This document shows, piece by piece, positions 8,963 to 18,013 of a stretch of 30,417 nucleotides of DNA (within the stretch, counting starts at the first letter, position 1; each line of letters starts with the position of its first letter). Location of the stretch: NCBI GenBank assembly GCA_946481695.1, contig CAMLON010000019.1:1-30417 (forward strand), given 5' to 3'. This stretch comes from an uncultured Bartonella sp. (lineage in GTDB: Bacteria > Pseudomonadota > Alphaproteobacteria > Rhizobiales > Rhizobiaceae). Made by a program: the position numbers and the translations under genes. The notes beneath the pieces are model-generated. The model saw only the letters and a list, made by a program, of their open reading frames with translations. It had not been told where the DNA came from and did no database searches.

Positions 8963-8978
8963 TTGAAAACATTTCCTT
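8963..8978 (+). repeat. 16-bp direct repeat, left copy
   Basis: TTGAAAACATTTCCTT, repeated identically at 9100-9115, on the other side of the tandem array. Confidence 0.85.
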
Positions 8979-9012
8979 CAATTTTGAAATAGATTAACCC
9001 GATAAATTAAAA

Positions 9013-9100
9013 TTCGACTTGTTAGTTCATTCGACTTGTCACTTCATCCGGCATTGTCACTTCAGTCGGCATTGTCACTTCAGTCAACCTTGTCACTTAT
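9013..9100 (+). repeat. Tandem array of five 17-18-bp units
   Basis: Five head-to-tail units start at 9013, 9030, 9047, 9065 and 9083. The core of the later units is GGCATTGTCACTTCA; units 3 and 4 differ at only one base, while the outer units are more diverged. There are no spacers between units, so this is a minisatellite-like array and not CRISPR. Confidence 0.85.
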
Positions 9101-9115
9101 TGAAAACATTTCCTT
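9100..9115 (+). repeat. 16-bp direct repeat, right copy
   Basis: Identical to 8963-8978 and begins at the last base of the tandem array. Confidence 0.85.
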
Positions 9116-9218
9116 GTTCATTCCGGTCCGGTCTTGAACCTTGTTTTTTGCTTGAAAATAATTTGAATTTCATTCGATATGCCGATGGTTCCAAACCCGT
9201 TTTTTACGTTTGAAACCC

Positions 9219-9935
9219 TCAATGTTGATATTTTTCAATGAGCTTTTGTGCAAATTCCGGTACGGTTTTTGTTGCCGGTCCGGAAATGACTTCATCGAAT
9301 AACGTATAGGAATGGGGATTGGCAGCAAGGTTGATTTCCAGACATTCTGCGCCTGAAAGACGTGCAAGGTTTACAAAACCGGCAGCCGGATAGACGAGGC
9401 CGGATGTTCCGATAGCAGCAAAAATATCGGCTCTGGAAAGCGCATTTTCGATTTTTTCCATATAATAGGGTATTTCACCAAACCATACGATGTCGGGTCT
9501 GAGACTCGCTTTGGCGTGACAATGCGGACAAATACTCGTTTCTGTTACGTCTGTGAGCCATTCGGATTTTTTATGGCAGGAAAGGCACAGAACCTGATTG
9601 AGCCTTCCATGCATATGAAGAACATTTGTCGAACCGGCTCTTTCATGCAAATCATCAACGTTCTGCGTCACAAGTACAAAGGATTCTGTGAAATGCTTTT
9701 GCAGCGCGGCGAGCGCAAAATGCGCTTTATTGGGTGAGGCTTTTAATGCATCACGTCGGCGTTTGTTATAGAAGTCATTGACGAGACGGGGGCTTCGTGC
9801 AAAAGCTTCCGGCGTAGCAACATCTTCGACCTTATATTTATTCCATGTACCATCGCTGCCACGGAAGGTTTCCAACCCTGATTCGGCAGATATACCTGCG
9901 CCTGTTAGAACAACAATATTGGGGAATTCATTCAT
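9219..9935 (-). CDS. cobB: NAD-dependent protein deacylase, class III sirtuin (CobB)
   Basis: It removes acyl groups from lysines using NAD+, for example to reactivate acetyl-CoA synthetase. The Rossmann motif GAGIS (12-16), QNVDDLH (91-97), catalytic H109 in HMHG, and the zinc cysteines C117, C120, C136 and C139 are all present, with GTSGLVYPAA (176-185) in the NAD pocket. Y56-x-x-R59 matches the class III signature that reads succinyl or malonyl groups in SIRT5 and CobB, so desuccinylase activity is likely. The length (238 aa) is standard. It is divergent from the TPR gene, with an 86-base gap. The ribosome site is weak. Confidence 0.94.
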   Translation of the reverse strand: MNEFPNIVVLTGAGISAESGLETFRGSDGTWNKYKVEDVATPEAFARSPRLVNDFYNKRRRDALKASPNKAHFALAALQKHFTESFVLVTQNVDDLHERAGSTNVLHMHGRLNQVLCLSCHKKSEWLTDVTETSICPHCHAKASLRPDIVWFGEIPYYMEKIENALSRADIFAAIGTSGLVYPAAGFVNLARLSGAECLEINLAANPHSYTLFDEVISGPATKTVPEFAQKLIEKYQH

Positions 9936-10021
9936 TTATTACTCGCTCGTGACATGGTTATTTCTGTTTTATCAGAAATGCATATGTTACAAAGGATTTA
10001 TTTTTAAAAGGAATCGTTCGG

Positions 10022-12019
10022 TTGGCTTTGGATAGTGACAGCAAAAAAACGCTTCGACAGAAGGTTGAGGATGCAGATTTGGCATTGTCGCTAAAAAAAC
10101 GTGCTGAAAATAATGCCTCGTGGGCAGAAGCGCATATCGAACTTTCAGAAGCACTGCTGGCACTTGCCGATGCCGAAGAAGGGGAAGATGATGCCCTTGG
10201 TCATTACAGTGAAGCCGCATCCGGATTTGAAAAAGCCCTACAGGTTTTTACCCGCAAGAAAAATTTTACCCGCTGGGGAGGAATCATTGTTTCCTATGTG
10301 CGGTGTCTGCGCAATTATGCTTTAAGAGAAGGTGGCGAAATTGCAGTTTTGCGGTTAAAACGCGGGCTTTCTTTACTTGAAGAAGTTTATAGCGGCCTGC
10401 CAGAGCAGAAAGGTGCTTTTGATCGCGCGCTGATATTGACGGAAAAAGGCCACGTCTATCGTGCGCTTTCCGACATAGATTTTTCACGGCCACGTCAGGA
10501 AAGATTGAAATTGGCAATGGAAGCATTCGATGCAGCCATTGCTATTCTAAGGGAAAAGGAAAATTTCCATTATTGGTCGCTCGCCGTGTCTGCAAGTGCG
10601 CTGGTTGCTGCCGAATTGGCTCGCATCGAACCGGTTGAAAAAGCGAGAGTATACCTCGAACAGGCAATCGAACGTTTCGAGACGGCATTGGTCTTTTTCA
10701 ATGGTGATGATGCCCCACAGGACCTTTCCTATGTCTATTTTGAAATGGGGCGAACATTGATGCAGCTTGCAACATTGGATAGTCCGAACAATGTGAGCCT
10801 TATGGAAAATGCGCTGAAGGCTTACGAAAATGCTAATAAATCATTGAAGAATGACAATACGAGCAATGCCCTTTTTCGCCTTCAGAATGAAACAGCATTG
10901 GCACTTTCCCTTGTTGCCCAGCAAAAAGATAGTGAAAATGCAATTCCACTTTTGGAAAAGGCGGTTGCGCTTTACCGTTCAAATATAGCCCTTGTCAAAG
11001 ATAAGGGAGAAACCGTGGAGCTTGCACTTGCTTACGGCAATATGGGAAAAGATCTGACGCAGCTTGCCAATTTGGCATCTTCACCATTTCGGGAGCTTGA
11101 AAAAAGGCTTGAAGCTATTTCCGCGTTGAGAAAAGCTGTCGGTAAAGAAATAAAAGTTGCCCGTCCATTGGATTGGTTGTCGTATTTTATTGAACTTGGT
11201 GCAGCCCTTCAGGCTGCAGCCAATATCGAAGCGCCGGAAAAACGTGGCGACATGCTTCGTGAGGCGGTAAAATTTTATAATCAGGTTCTGGAAACGGTCA
11301 AAGGCCAGCAAAATGCAAAACTTGTAAACCGGATTTTGCAATGGCGTGCTCTTGCCCGTGCCCGTCTCGGAGAGGATGAAAAAAGCCATCAGGGATTGAT
11401 ATTGCTTAAACAGGCGGAGCTGGATTTCCGGCTGGCAATTTCCAAACTCGATCCGGAAAAAGACAAAAGAGATCTATTCCGCCTTTATAGCAATCTGGCT
11501 CATGTTCTTTACGCAATGGCGCGGCGCAAAGATTCCGAAACTCCGGTTGATTTGTTAAAGGCTGCCAATATTGCCGTAGAAACAGCCTTTTCTGTTGTCG
11601 CGAAGGGAACCGTTGATAATATAGAAGAACAACTGGACACGCGTTCTCACCATGCACTTATTTTATGGCGCCTTGGCTCGTTCGGCGGCATACCGGATGC
11701 GTTCCCGAAATCGCAGGCAATTTATGAGGAATTGCTAGCCTCGCCGGTATTGAAAGATAAATATAACAAATTGGTCAACATATTGAATAGCTATGCGCTG
11801 ATGTTGAAAGACTGGGCAGAAATTGTGCCCGCAAAACAGGCGCGACCATTGCTCGAAAAAGCAGCAGAACTGCTTGCAGAACTCCATGCGGTAGCAGTTG
11901 CCAGTGATGACAAGAAGGCTACAAAACGTTGCAACAATGCTTTGGCTGAAGTTAGATCGAGAATCGATGAACTCACCAAAAAGCGGTTTTTGAATTTTTG
12001 GCCATTCAGCCGGAAATAA
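10022..12019 (+). CDS. Large helical-repeat (TPR-like) protein of unknown function, TTG start
   Basis: This 665-aa, almost wholly alpha-helical protein has many TPR-like segments of the form A-x-x-x-(Y/F)-x-x-A-L, for example HYSEAASGFEKAL, AMEAFDAAIAIL, LEQAIERFETAL, LLEKAVALYRSN and LLEKAAELLAEL. No signal peptide, membrane segment or enzymatic motif is visible, so a cytoplasmic scaffold or protein-interaction role is the most that can be inferred. The first methionine is near residue 155, so the frame must begin at a non-ATG codon; TTG at 10022 has AAAAGGA 9 bases upstream and is the best candidate. The C-terminus (FLNFWPFSRK) is aromatic and basic. The final codons lie inside the terminator at 11978-12030. 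Confidence 0.8.
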   Translation: MALDSDSKKTLRQKVEDADLALSLKKRAENNASWAEAHIELSEALLALADAEEGEDDALGHYSEAASGFEKALQVFTRKKNFTRWGGIIVSYVRCLRNYALREGGEIAVLRLKRGLSLLEEVYSGLPEQKGAFDRALILTEKGHVYRALSDIDFSRPRQERLKLAMEAFDAAIAILREKENFHYWSLAVSASALVAAELARIEPVEKARVYLEQAIERFETALVFFNGDDAPQDLSYVYFEMGRTLMQLATLDSPNNVSLMENALKAYENANKSLKNDNTSNALFRLQNETALALSLVAQQKDSENAIPLLEKAVALYRSNIALVKDKGETVELALAYGNMGKDLTQLANLASSPFRELEKRLEAISALRKAVGKEIKVARPLDWLSYFIELGAALQAAANIEAPEKRGDMLREAVKFYNQVLETVKGQQNAKLVNRILQWRALARARLGEDEKSHQGLILLKQAELDFRLAISKLDPEKDKRDLFRLYSNLAHVLYAMARRKDSETPVDLLKAANIAVETAFSVVAKGTVDNIEEQLDTRSHHALILWRLGSFGGIPDAFPKSQAIYEELLASPVLKDKYNKLVNILNSYALMLKDWAEIVPAKQARPLLEKAAELLAELHAVAVASDDKKATKRCNNALAEVRSRIDELTKKRFLNFWPFSRK

Positions 12020-12030
12020 AACCGCTTTTT
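11978..12030. terminator. Bidirectional terminator overlapping the end of the TPR gene
   Basis: The 13-bp arms AAAAAGCGGTTTT (11978-11990) and AAAACCGCTTTTT (12018-12030) are exact complements around a 27-base loop. Because A-runs and T-runs flank both sides, it could serve both the TPR gene and the convergent L,D-transpeptidase gene. The left arm and stop codon are coding. The loop is long for a classic terminator. Confidence 0.65.
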
Positions 12031-12072
12031 GTATTGTTACCTCTCACGCAAAGAGCTTATCAACTTCAAATA

Positions 12073-13365
12073 TCAATCGGTAAAGTGAACCACCACGCCC
12101 GGTTTTACCAATTTTGCCAATTCTTCGGCATCCCAATTGGTCAAACGTATGCAACCATGGCTGGAAGTCTTGCCAATCCGTGACGGGTCGGGCGTCCCGT
12201 GAATGCCGTAAGTGGGTTTTGAAAGAGCTATCCAGACAGTGCCGACCGGTCCGTTGGGGCCGGGGGGAATTGTGAGAATTTCGTTGTTACTTCCCTGTTT
12301 GAAATTGACTTTGGGGTTATAAGTATAATTCGGGTTAAAGGCTATTCGTTCAACTTGTACAGTACCGGAGGGCGAGGGATTATCAGTGGAGCCGATTGTT
12401 GCCGGATAAGCCACAACAAGACGGCCTTCCGCGTTATAGCCGCGCACTTGTTTGCGAGCCTTGTCGGCAACAATGCGTACGACACTTTCCCGCTTTGGTA
12501 AAACGAGATTGGGAACTTTGATTGTTTCACCAACACGGGAAAAATGGGCCTGCGGATTGAGCTGTTGCAGATAATTCTCATCAATATGGAAGCGTTCTGC
12601 CAACATTTCCCTGACCGAAGTATAAGCCATAGCGGGCATTTGCGCCTTCATTGCATAGTCGGCGGGAATTGAAGACGCATAATGCCGGTTAACATCGCTT
12701 TCTGTAATTGTATATTGTGTAAAGGCCGGGCCGCCGGTTGCTTGCAATGCCGAATCAAGCCGTTGCTTGTCATTGGGGTCAATGAAACGACCACTGATTT
12801 CGCACGCGGCGGCGGCTGCTTTATCAAAATTGCTTCCAACCTGTCCGTCAATTGCCCCCGGCGAAGAGCCAAGCCGATCCATCAGAATTTGCACAGCTGC
12901 TACCGTTTCACGCCCCTTGGGAACATTGATTGCAGGCGTATGTTCGGACGGAGTATCGCCGGTCTGATAATGCGGGGTATTTTTGCGATAGTTAGGCGAA
13001 TTATTTTGCCTGCCACCGCGATAGGGTCTTGCGTCAGGCGCTTCCGGTACATCCTGATCGTATGGTGCTCCGCCTTCTACCGGCCCCTGATTATTTGTTT
13101 CATAAGGCGGAGGGGTTAGCCCGTGCGGGTAGTTTTGCGGTTCTTCAACACGCACAACCTGTCCACGTTCGTCGACATAGATCCGTCGCCCGTATTGATC
13201 CTGATAAATACGCAATTGCTGGCTATGGCGCGGCGCATCGGCGGGGTCATAAAGCTGTGCCAGCCGGATTATTTCATCTTTTTCAACTTCGCTTGCAAAA
13301 ACAGGAGTTATTGATGTGACAAAAATAGTAAAAGCCAAACAAGAACCGGAAGAAATTTGAAACAT
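12073..13365 (-). CDS. L,D-transpeptidase (YkuD/ErfK family), secreted
   Basis: This 430-aa periplasmic enzyme forms meso-DAP to meso-DAP cross-links or attaches proteins to peptidoglycan. A signal peptide occupies residues 1-24, with likely cleavage after VFA. A low-complexity Pro/Tyr/Asn-rich linker spans about 75-145. A peptidoglycan-binding-like helical region (155-220) and a LysM-like segment (245-287, with YLQQLNPQAHFSRVGETIKVPN) precede the YkuD domain (about 295-430). Catalytic residues are H389 (YGIHGTP), H403 and C405 (SSHGCIRLTN). The ATG at 13365 has only a weak ribosome site. It converges on the TPR gene and shares its terminator. Rhizobiales rely heavily on L,D-cross-links for polar growth, which fits but is not shown here. 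Confidence 0.92.
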   Translation of the reverse strand: MFQISSGSCLAFTIFVTSITPVFASEVEKDEIIRLAQLYDPADAPRHSQQLRIYQDQYGRRIYVDERGQVVRVEEPQNYPHGLTPPPYETNNQGPVEGGAPYDQDVPEAPDARPYRGGRQNNSPNYRKNTPHYQTGDTPSEHTPAINVPKGRETVAAVQILMDRLGSSPGAIDGQVGSNFDKAAAAACEISGRFIDPNDKQRLDSALQATGGPAFTQYTITESDVNRHYASSIPADYAMKAQMPAMAYTSVREMLAERFHIDENYLQQLNPQAHFSRVGETIKVPNLVLPKRESVVRIVADKARKQVRGYNAEGRLVVAYPATIGSTDNPSPSGTVQVERIAFNPNYTYNPKVNFKQGSNNEILTIPPGPNGPVGTVWIALSKPTYGIHGTPDPSRIGKTSSHGCIRLTNWDAEELAKLVKPGVVVHFTD

Positions 13366-13832
13366 TATGAACCGCGCAAATCTATTGTCATAAATTCGTT
13401 TAAATCAAAGAACCCGTTTTCTAGACCAAATTGGAGGCAGGAAAAAGGCAGCCTTTATTCTGTGTGCCGTCACATTATTCAAACAATCTCGACTGTTATC
13501 GAATATCCGGACTGAAGTGGCGTTCAAAAGAGAACAGTTTTTTATTCTCATTATTTAGAGAACCGGAATGCACTGAATTTATAGGTTTGGAACGCACCGA
13601 GCGCGATATTTTGAATTGTTATTCCCCGATATGTATTTGGCACATGCATTTTTGAAATTCGGGAAGATTTCCCCGTCTCTCCTGACCGGATAATTGCTTT
13701 TGCCGAATTGCAACGAAGTCATCTTCCGATTTTTTCGTAAATGATTCACGCATTGCTTTTTAACGATGACCGGTAACAATTGTGATGAAAGATGATCGGT
13801 AACAATGCCGAAATTTCAAGAAGGAAGGTTAC
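13366..13832. other. Intergenic stretch between L,D-transpeptidase gene and tRNA-Thr
   Basis: No gene is supportable; the small open frames on both strands lack ribosome sites and motifs. A 16-bp near-repeat GATGA(C/T)CGGTAACAAT occurs at 13765-13780 and 13791-13806, just past the 3' end of tRNA-Thr. Confidence 0.5.
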
Positions 13833-13907
<75 letters not shown>

Positions 13908-14075
13908 TAAGAAAAATAGTTTTCGGGCGGCGTTCTGCCACATTGTAAAGAAATAGGCAAGCGGACATTCACTTTTCTCATAAGAAAAATCAAGGCAATA
14001 TTCTTTGGCTGGCAATTTTTTACACATGGTGTTATGACCGGAACCGTTTTTTTGAATATTCAACAGGTTTGAAGG

Positions 14076-14237
14076 ATGGCAGATTCAATCGCGCAGCAAC
14101 GTCGGCAAATGCGGCTGGCACAACAATTGCGCGCCAATCTTTTGCGACGCAAGCAACAGGCGCGGGAACGCGACGGGGCAAGTGAAGTTGAACACCACAA
14201 AAAAACGGACGAACCCCGGCATTCATCGGCAAAATAA
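14076..14237 (+). CDS. Small basic hypothetical protein upstream of murA
   Basis: ATG at 14076 opens a 53-codon frame ending with TAA at 14235-14237. The product begins MADSIAQQRRQMRLAQQLRAN and is strongly helical and rich in Arg, Gln and Lys, with a hydrophilic tail. AGG 8 bases before the ATG (and GAAGG directly adjoining it) could serve as ribosome site. Short Arg/Gln-rich proteins of this kind sit between tRNA-Thr and murA in other Rhizobiales as I recall them, which supports it being real. Function is unknown; a nucleic-acid or ribosome association is only a guess from charge. Confidence 0.6.
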   Translation: MADSIAQQRRQMRLAQQLRANLLRRKQQARERDGASEVEHHKKTDEPRHSSAK

Positions 14238-14417
14238 GTTTGAAACGCCTTGTTGATCGACCGCTTTCTGTCCGGTTTGATCCTATTTTAAATATTATAG
14301 AAACTGTTTTCGGATAAATGTGTATCGAGTCCAGTTTACGCCATGTTTTGTTACTAAAGGCTAATTGGATAAACAGACAATAATCACTAATTGAAACCTC
14401 AGGAAAGGTCTTTCGGT

Positions 14418-15707
14418 ATGGATCGTATCAAAATTATCGGCGGGAACCGTTTGAATGGTGTGATACCCATTTCAGGTGCAAAAAATGCAGCATTGCCGTT
14501 GATGATTGCCTCTTTGCTTACCGATGATACGTTGACACTGGATAATGTTCCCCACCTTGCCGATGTCGAGCAGCTTATCAGAATTCTGGGCAATCATGGT
14601 GTCGATTATTCGGTAAATGGCCGCCGCCAACATCAGGATGGAGCCTATTCCCGAACGGTCCATTTTACGGCACGACAGATTGTGACAACCCGTGCACCTT
14701 ACGAGCTTGTCTCGAAAATGCGGGCAAGTTTCTGGGTTATTGCACCATTGGTTGCCCGCATGGGAGAAGCTTGCGTTTCGCTCCCCGGTGGCTGCGCAAT
14801 CGGTACCCGTCCGGTTGATTTTATCCTTCAAGGGCTTGAAGCACTTGGCACAGAAATCAATATCGAGAATGGTTATGTCCATGCCAAAGCGCCAAAAGGG
14901 CTGCGGGCTGCCGAATTTACTTTTCCGAAGGTAACTGTCGGAGGCACTCACACCATGCTTATGGCAGCATGTCTGGCAAGAGGCGATACTGTTTTACATA
15001 ATGCGGCTTGTGAACCGGAAGTTGTCAACCTTGCCGAATGCCTTAATGCAATGGGAGCAAAAATCAAAGGTGCCGGAACCCCGACGATTTATATCGAAGG
15101 CGTCGAGGGGCTTTCTGGCGCACGCGTCAAGGTTATTTCCGATCGTATTGAAGCCGGTACCTATGCCATGGCGGTTGCCATGACAGGGGGTGATGTCATG
15201 CTGAAAGACGCACGCCCCGATTATTTGCGTTCGGTACTGGATACGCTTTCCAAAACCGGACTTGAAATAAAGGAAAGTGATGAGGGAATACGGGTTGCAA
15301 GAAACGGCCTTGACATTGTTCCGACCGATATAGAAACCCAGCCATTTCCAGGCTTCCCGACAGATTTGCAAGCGCAATTTATGGGATTGATGACACGTGC
15401 AAAAGGTGTTTCGCACATCACCGAGACAATTTTTGAAAACCGGTTCATGCACGTTCAGGAACTTGCCCGACTTGGAGCTCATATTTCTCTTGTGGGACAA
15501 ACGGCAACGGTTGAAGGTGTCGATCGTTTGCTGGGTGCGCAGGTTATGGCAACCGATTTGCGCGCTTCGGTTTCTCTCGTCATAGCCGGACTTGCAGCCG
15601 AAGGGGAAACAACGGTCAATCGTGTTTATCACCTCGACCGCGGCTTCGAGCGTCTGGAAGAAAAACTTTCAAATTGTGGTGCACAGATTGAACGCATCAG
15701 TGGATAA
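14418..15707 (+). CDS. murA: UDP-N-acetylglucosamine 1-carboxyvinyltransferase
   Basis: It catalyses the first committed step of peptidoglycan synthesis, adding enolpyruvate from PEP to UDP-GlcNAc in the cytoplasm, and is the target of fosfomycin. The protein (429 aa) has the substrate-binding K22-N23 (SGAKNAALP) and the catalytic loop [14 protein letters not shown] with C126, the residue alkylated by fosfomycin. An in-frame TTG lies at 14391, but the ATG at 14418 follows AGGAAAGG and gives the normal N-terminus MDRIKIIGG. The DUF2948 gene follows 57 bases downstream. Confidence 0.97.
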   Translation: MDRIKIIGGNRLNGVIPISGAKNAALPLMIASLLTDDTLTLDNVPHLADVEQLIRILGNHGVDYSVNGRRQHQDGAYSRTVHFTARQIVTTRAPYELVSKMRASFWVIAPLVARMGEACVSLPGGCAIGTRPVDFILQGLEALGTEINIENGYVHAKAPKGLRAAEFTFPKVTVGGTHTMLMAACLARGDTVLHNAACEPEVVNLAECLNAMGAKIKGAGTPTIYIEGVEGLSGARVKVISDRIEAGTYAMAVAMTGGDVMLKDARPDYLRSVLDTLSKTGLEIKESDEGIRVARNGLDIVPTDIETQPFPGFPTDLQAQFMGLMTRAKGVSHITETIFENRFMHVQELARLGAHISLVGQTATVEGVDRLLGAQVMATDLRASVSLVIAGLAAEGETTVNRVYHLDRGFERLEEKLSNCGAQIERISG

Positions 15708-15764
15708 TGACAATATCTTTCTTGTCGACAGAAGGATAATATAAAACTAAAATAGGTTGGTAAG

Positions 15765-16208
15765 ATGCCACTTTTGAAATTGATAGCCATGGATGATGAG
15801 GATTTGGAGGTCTTGTCGGCGCATTTGCAGGATGCTGTTGTCAAGGTTGGCGATCTTGACTGGCGCAGTAATGAAAAGCGTTTTATAGCGGCACTCAACC
15901 GTTTTGCATGGGAAGAACAGATGAAGGGGGGCTTTTTTTCGCGTGCAAAAACCGGAGAACGCCACCGCACAGCTCTTCGTTTCGATCGTGTTTTGAGTGT
16001 CAAAAGCCGTGGTTTCAATCGCGACAAAAAAGACAATGTTTTGTCACTTCTGACGATGCAATTCCAGCCAACACTTCCTCCTGCCGGTATTGTAACGCTG
16101 ATTTTTTCCGGTGAAGCGGCTATCCGCCTTGAAGTGGAATGTATTGAAGCACAATTGACCGACCTTGGTCCCGTATGGCAAGCCAAGGCCAACCCCCATC
16201 ACAGATAG
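15765..16208 (+). CDS. DUF2948 family protein
   Basis: This 147-aa soluble protein matches the DUF2948 family, which is common in alphaproteobacteria and typically encoded between murA and hisD. Recognisable segments are LKLIAMDDEDLEVLSAHLQDA (5-25), the tryptophan/arginine patch DLDWRSNEKRFIAALNRFAWE and the C-terminal RLEVECIEAQLTDLG. No enzymatic motif or signal is visible and the function is unknown. It ends 19 bases before hisD, suggesting one transcript with it. Confidence 0.85.
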   Translation: MPLLKLIAMDDEDLEVLSAHLQDAVVKVGDLDWRSNEKRFIAALNRFAWEEQMKGGFFSRAKTGERHRTALRFDRVLSVKSRGFNRDKKDNVLSLLTMQFQPTLPPAGIVTLIFSGEAAIRLEVECIEAQLTDLGPVWQAKANPHHR

Positions 16209-16227
16209 TTTTTCGACAGGAAAAAGA

Positions 16228-17520
16228 ATGGTTCAAATTCTTCGTCAGACATCGACAAATTTTGAAAACGAGTTTCGTGTATTCCTTGATTCAAAACGGG
16301 AAGTTTCCCAAAGCGTTGATGATACAGTCCGCACCATTATTCAAACTGTTCGGGAACAGGGTGATAAAGCGCTGATCGACTATTCGGCAAAATTCGATCG
16401 CGTGGATTTAAAAGAAAAAGGGCTGAAAATCAGCGAGGAAGAAATTGATGAAGCGGTCAAGCTTGTTCCATCAAAGACTCTTGATGCGCTGAAGCTTGCC
16501 CACGACCGTATTGCTGTTTACCACCGGAAACAATTGCCGAAGGATGAACGGTTTGTAGATCCTCTCGGTGTCGAACTCGGTTGGCGCTGGACAGCCGTCC
16601 AATCGGTCGGGCTTTATGTGCCGGGCGGTACGGCAAGTTATCCGAGTTCGGTTTTGATGAACGCTGTTCCGGCTAAAGTGGCCGGTGTCGAGCGTATTGT
16701 TATGGTGGTACCGACACCGGATGGCCAGCTCAATCCGCTGGTTCTTGCCGCAGCCAAACTTGGCGGTGTCAGCGAGATTTATCGTGTTGGCGGGGCGCAA
16801 GCGGTGGCAGCTCTTGCCTATGGTACAAAAACCATAAAGCCGGTTGCAAAAATTGTCGGCCCCGGTAATGCCTTCGTTGCGGCTGCCAAAAGACAGGTTT
16901 TTGGCAAAGTCGGTATCGATATGATTGCCGGTCCCTCGGAAGTTTTGGTGATTGCCGATAAAATGAACGATGCCGACTGGATAGCGGCCGACCTATTGGC
17001 TCAAGCCGAACATGATACAGCCGCCCAATCCATTCTGATGACCGATGACGAAGCTTTTGCAAACGATGTCATGAAGGCGGTTCAAACACAATTGACGACA
17101 TTGAAACGCGGCAAAACAGCTTCTGCCAGTTGGCAGGACTTTGGCGCGGTTATTCTTGTCAATGATCTTGAAAGTGCGTTTCCGCTTGCCAATCGTATTG
17201 CTCCGGAACATCTCGAACTGGCAGTTGAAGACCCTGACCGCTTTTTGCCTATGATACGCAATGCCGGAGCCATTTTTGTCGGGCGCTATACGCCGGAAGT
17301 GATCGGTGACTATGTAGGAGGATCGAATCACGTATTGCCGACGGCTCGTTCGGCAAGGTTTTCATCGGGTCTTTCGGTTCTTGACTATATGAAACGCAGC
17401 TCGATTTTAAAACTTGGAGCCGAAGAATTGCGCAAACTTGGCCCTTCTGCAATAGAGCTTGCCAATGCCGAAGGGCTGGAAGCCCACGGGCGGTCTGTTG
17501 CAGTAAGATTGAACCTCTAG
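16228..17520 (+). CDS. hisD: Histidinol dehydrogenase
   Basis: It performs the last two oxidations of histidine synthesis, from L-histidinol to L-histidine, using two NAD+ and zinc. The protein (430 aa) shows VPGGTASYPSSVLMN, the glycine-rich KIVGPGNAFVAAAKR, IAGPSEVL, the QAEHD segment and PEHLEL, all typical of HisD. The ATG at 16228 follows ACAGGAAAAAG; the frame extends upstream only into the DUF2948 gene. Retention of hisD implies that histidine synthesis is kept, unlike in the most reduced blood-borne Bartonella, though one gene is weak evidence. Confidence 0.97.
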   Translation: MVQILRQTSTNFENEFRVFLDSKREVSQSVDDTVRTIIQTVREQGDKALIDYSAKFDRVDLKEKGLKISEEEIDEAVKLVPSKTLDALKLAHDRIAVYHRKQLPKDERFVDPLGVELGWRWTAVQSVGLYVPGGTASYPSSVLMNAVPAKVAGVERIVMVVPTPDGQLNPLVLAAAKLGGVSEIYRVGGAQAVAALAYGTKTIKPVAKIVGPGNAFVAAAKRQVFGKVGIDMIAGPSEVLVIADKMNDADWIAADLLAQAEHDTAAQSILMTDDEAFANDVMKAVQTQLTTLKRGKTASASWQDFGAVILVNDLESAFPLANRIAPEHLELAVEDPDRFLPMIRNAGAIFVGRYTPEVIGDYVGGSNHVLPTARSARFSSGLSVLDYMKRSSILKLGAEELRKLGPSAIELANAEGLEAHGRSVAVRLNL

Positions 17521-17540
17521 GGTAAAAAGGGAGGGGGAAT

Positions 17541-18011
17541 GTGGACAAGGCACGTCTAATCGATGTTGAACTTGATGAAACGATCGGGCGGTCAACGCCC
17601 GAAATAGAACATGAACGTGCTGTCGCTATTTTCGATCTGATTGAAGAAAATAGTTTCAAGCCCGTAGGCGACACTGGAACCGGCCCCTATAAGCTAAAAT
17701 TGTCACTTGTCGACAGGCGGCTGGTTTTCGATATTTCCCGCGAAAATGGCGAATGGGTAACCACCCATATATTATCGCTTGGGCCGTTTCGACGCATTGT
17801 TAAAGATTATTATCTTATTTGTGATAGCTATTACGAGGCTATCCGGTCTGCAACTCCCACAAAAATCGAAGCCATTGATATGGGGCGTCGCGGTTTGCAC
17901 AATGAAGGTTCGACCACTCTGGAAGAACGGCTGCGGGGGAAAATAGATATGGATTTCAAAACCGCGCGGCGCCTTTTCACCCTTCTTTGCGTTTTATACT
18001 GGAAAGGGTGA
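17541..18011 (+). CDS. UPF0262 family protein
   Basis: This 156-aa protein of the uncharacterised UPF0262 family almost always follows hisD in Rhizobiales. The hallmark region is [21 protein letters not shown] (14-34), followed by [18 protein letters not shown] and [12 protein letters not shown]. The start is GTG at 17541 behind a strong GGGAGGGGG; the ATG overlapping it at 17539 is out of frame. It sits 20 bases after hisD and 2 bases before the next gene, so it belongs to the same operon. Function unknown. Confidence 0.88.
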   Translation: MDKARLIDVELDETIGRSTPEIEHERAVAIFDLIEENSFKPVGDTGTGPYKLKLSLVDRRLVFDISRENGEWVTTHILSLGPFRRIVKDYYLICDSYYEAIRSATPTKIEAIDMGRRGLHNEGSTTLEERLRGKIDMDFKTARRLFTLLCVLYWKG

Positions 18012-18013
18012 CA

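Larger units (their letters stand above)
8830..9218. other. Repeat-bearing intergenic stretch between arsC-like gene and cobB
   Basis: No gene can be supported here. It contains a weak hairpin directly after arsC (AGCTTTT-tat-AAAAGCT, 8830-8846), a pair of 16-bp direct repeats, and the tandem array listed separately. An open frame over the array (9019-9213) starts at TTG without a ribosome site. Confidence 0.55.

Noticed and set aside
9013..9100. Possible CRISPR array
   Set aside because: Units are directly adjacent with no spacers, too short and degenerate, and there are no cas genes.
9019..9213. Open frame with six-residue repeats over the tandem array
   Set aside because: It starts at TTG with no ribosome site, and the periodicity is explained by the 18-bp DNA repeat.
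14472..16192. Long minus-strand open frames opposite murA and the DUF2948 gene
   Set aside because: They mirror well-supported plus-strand genes, and their translations look like random Cys/Arg/Phe-rich sequence.
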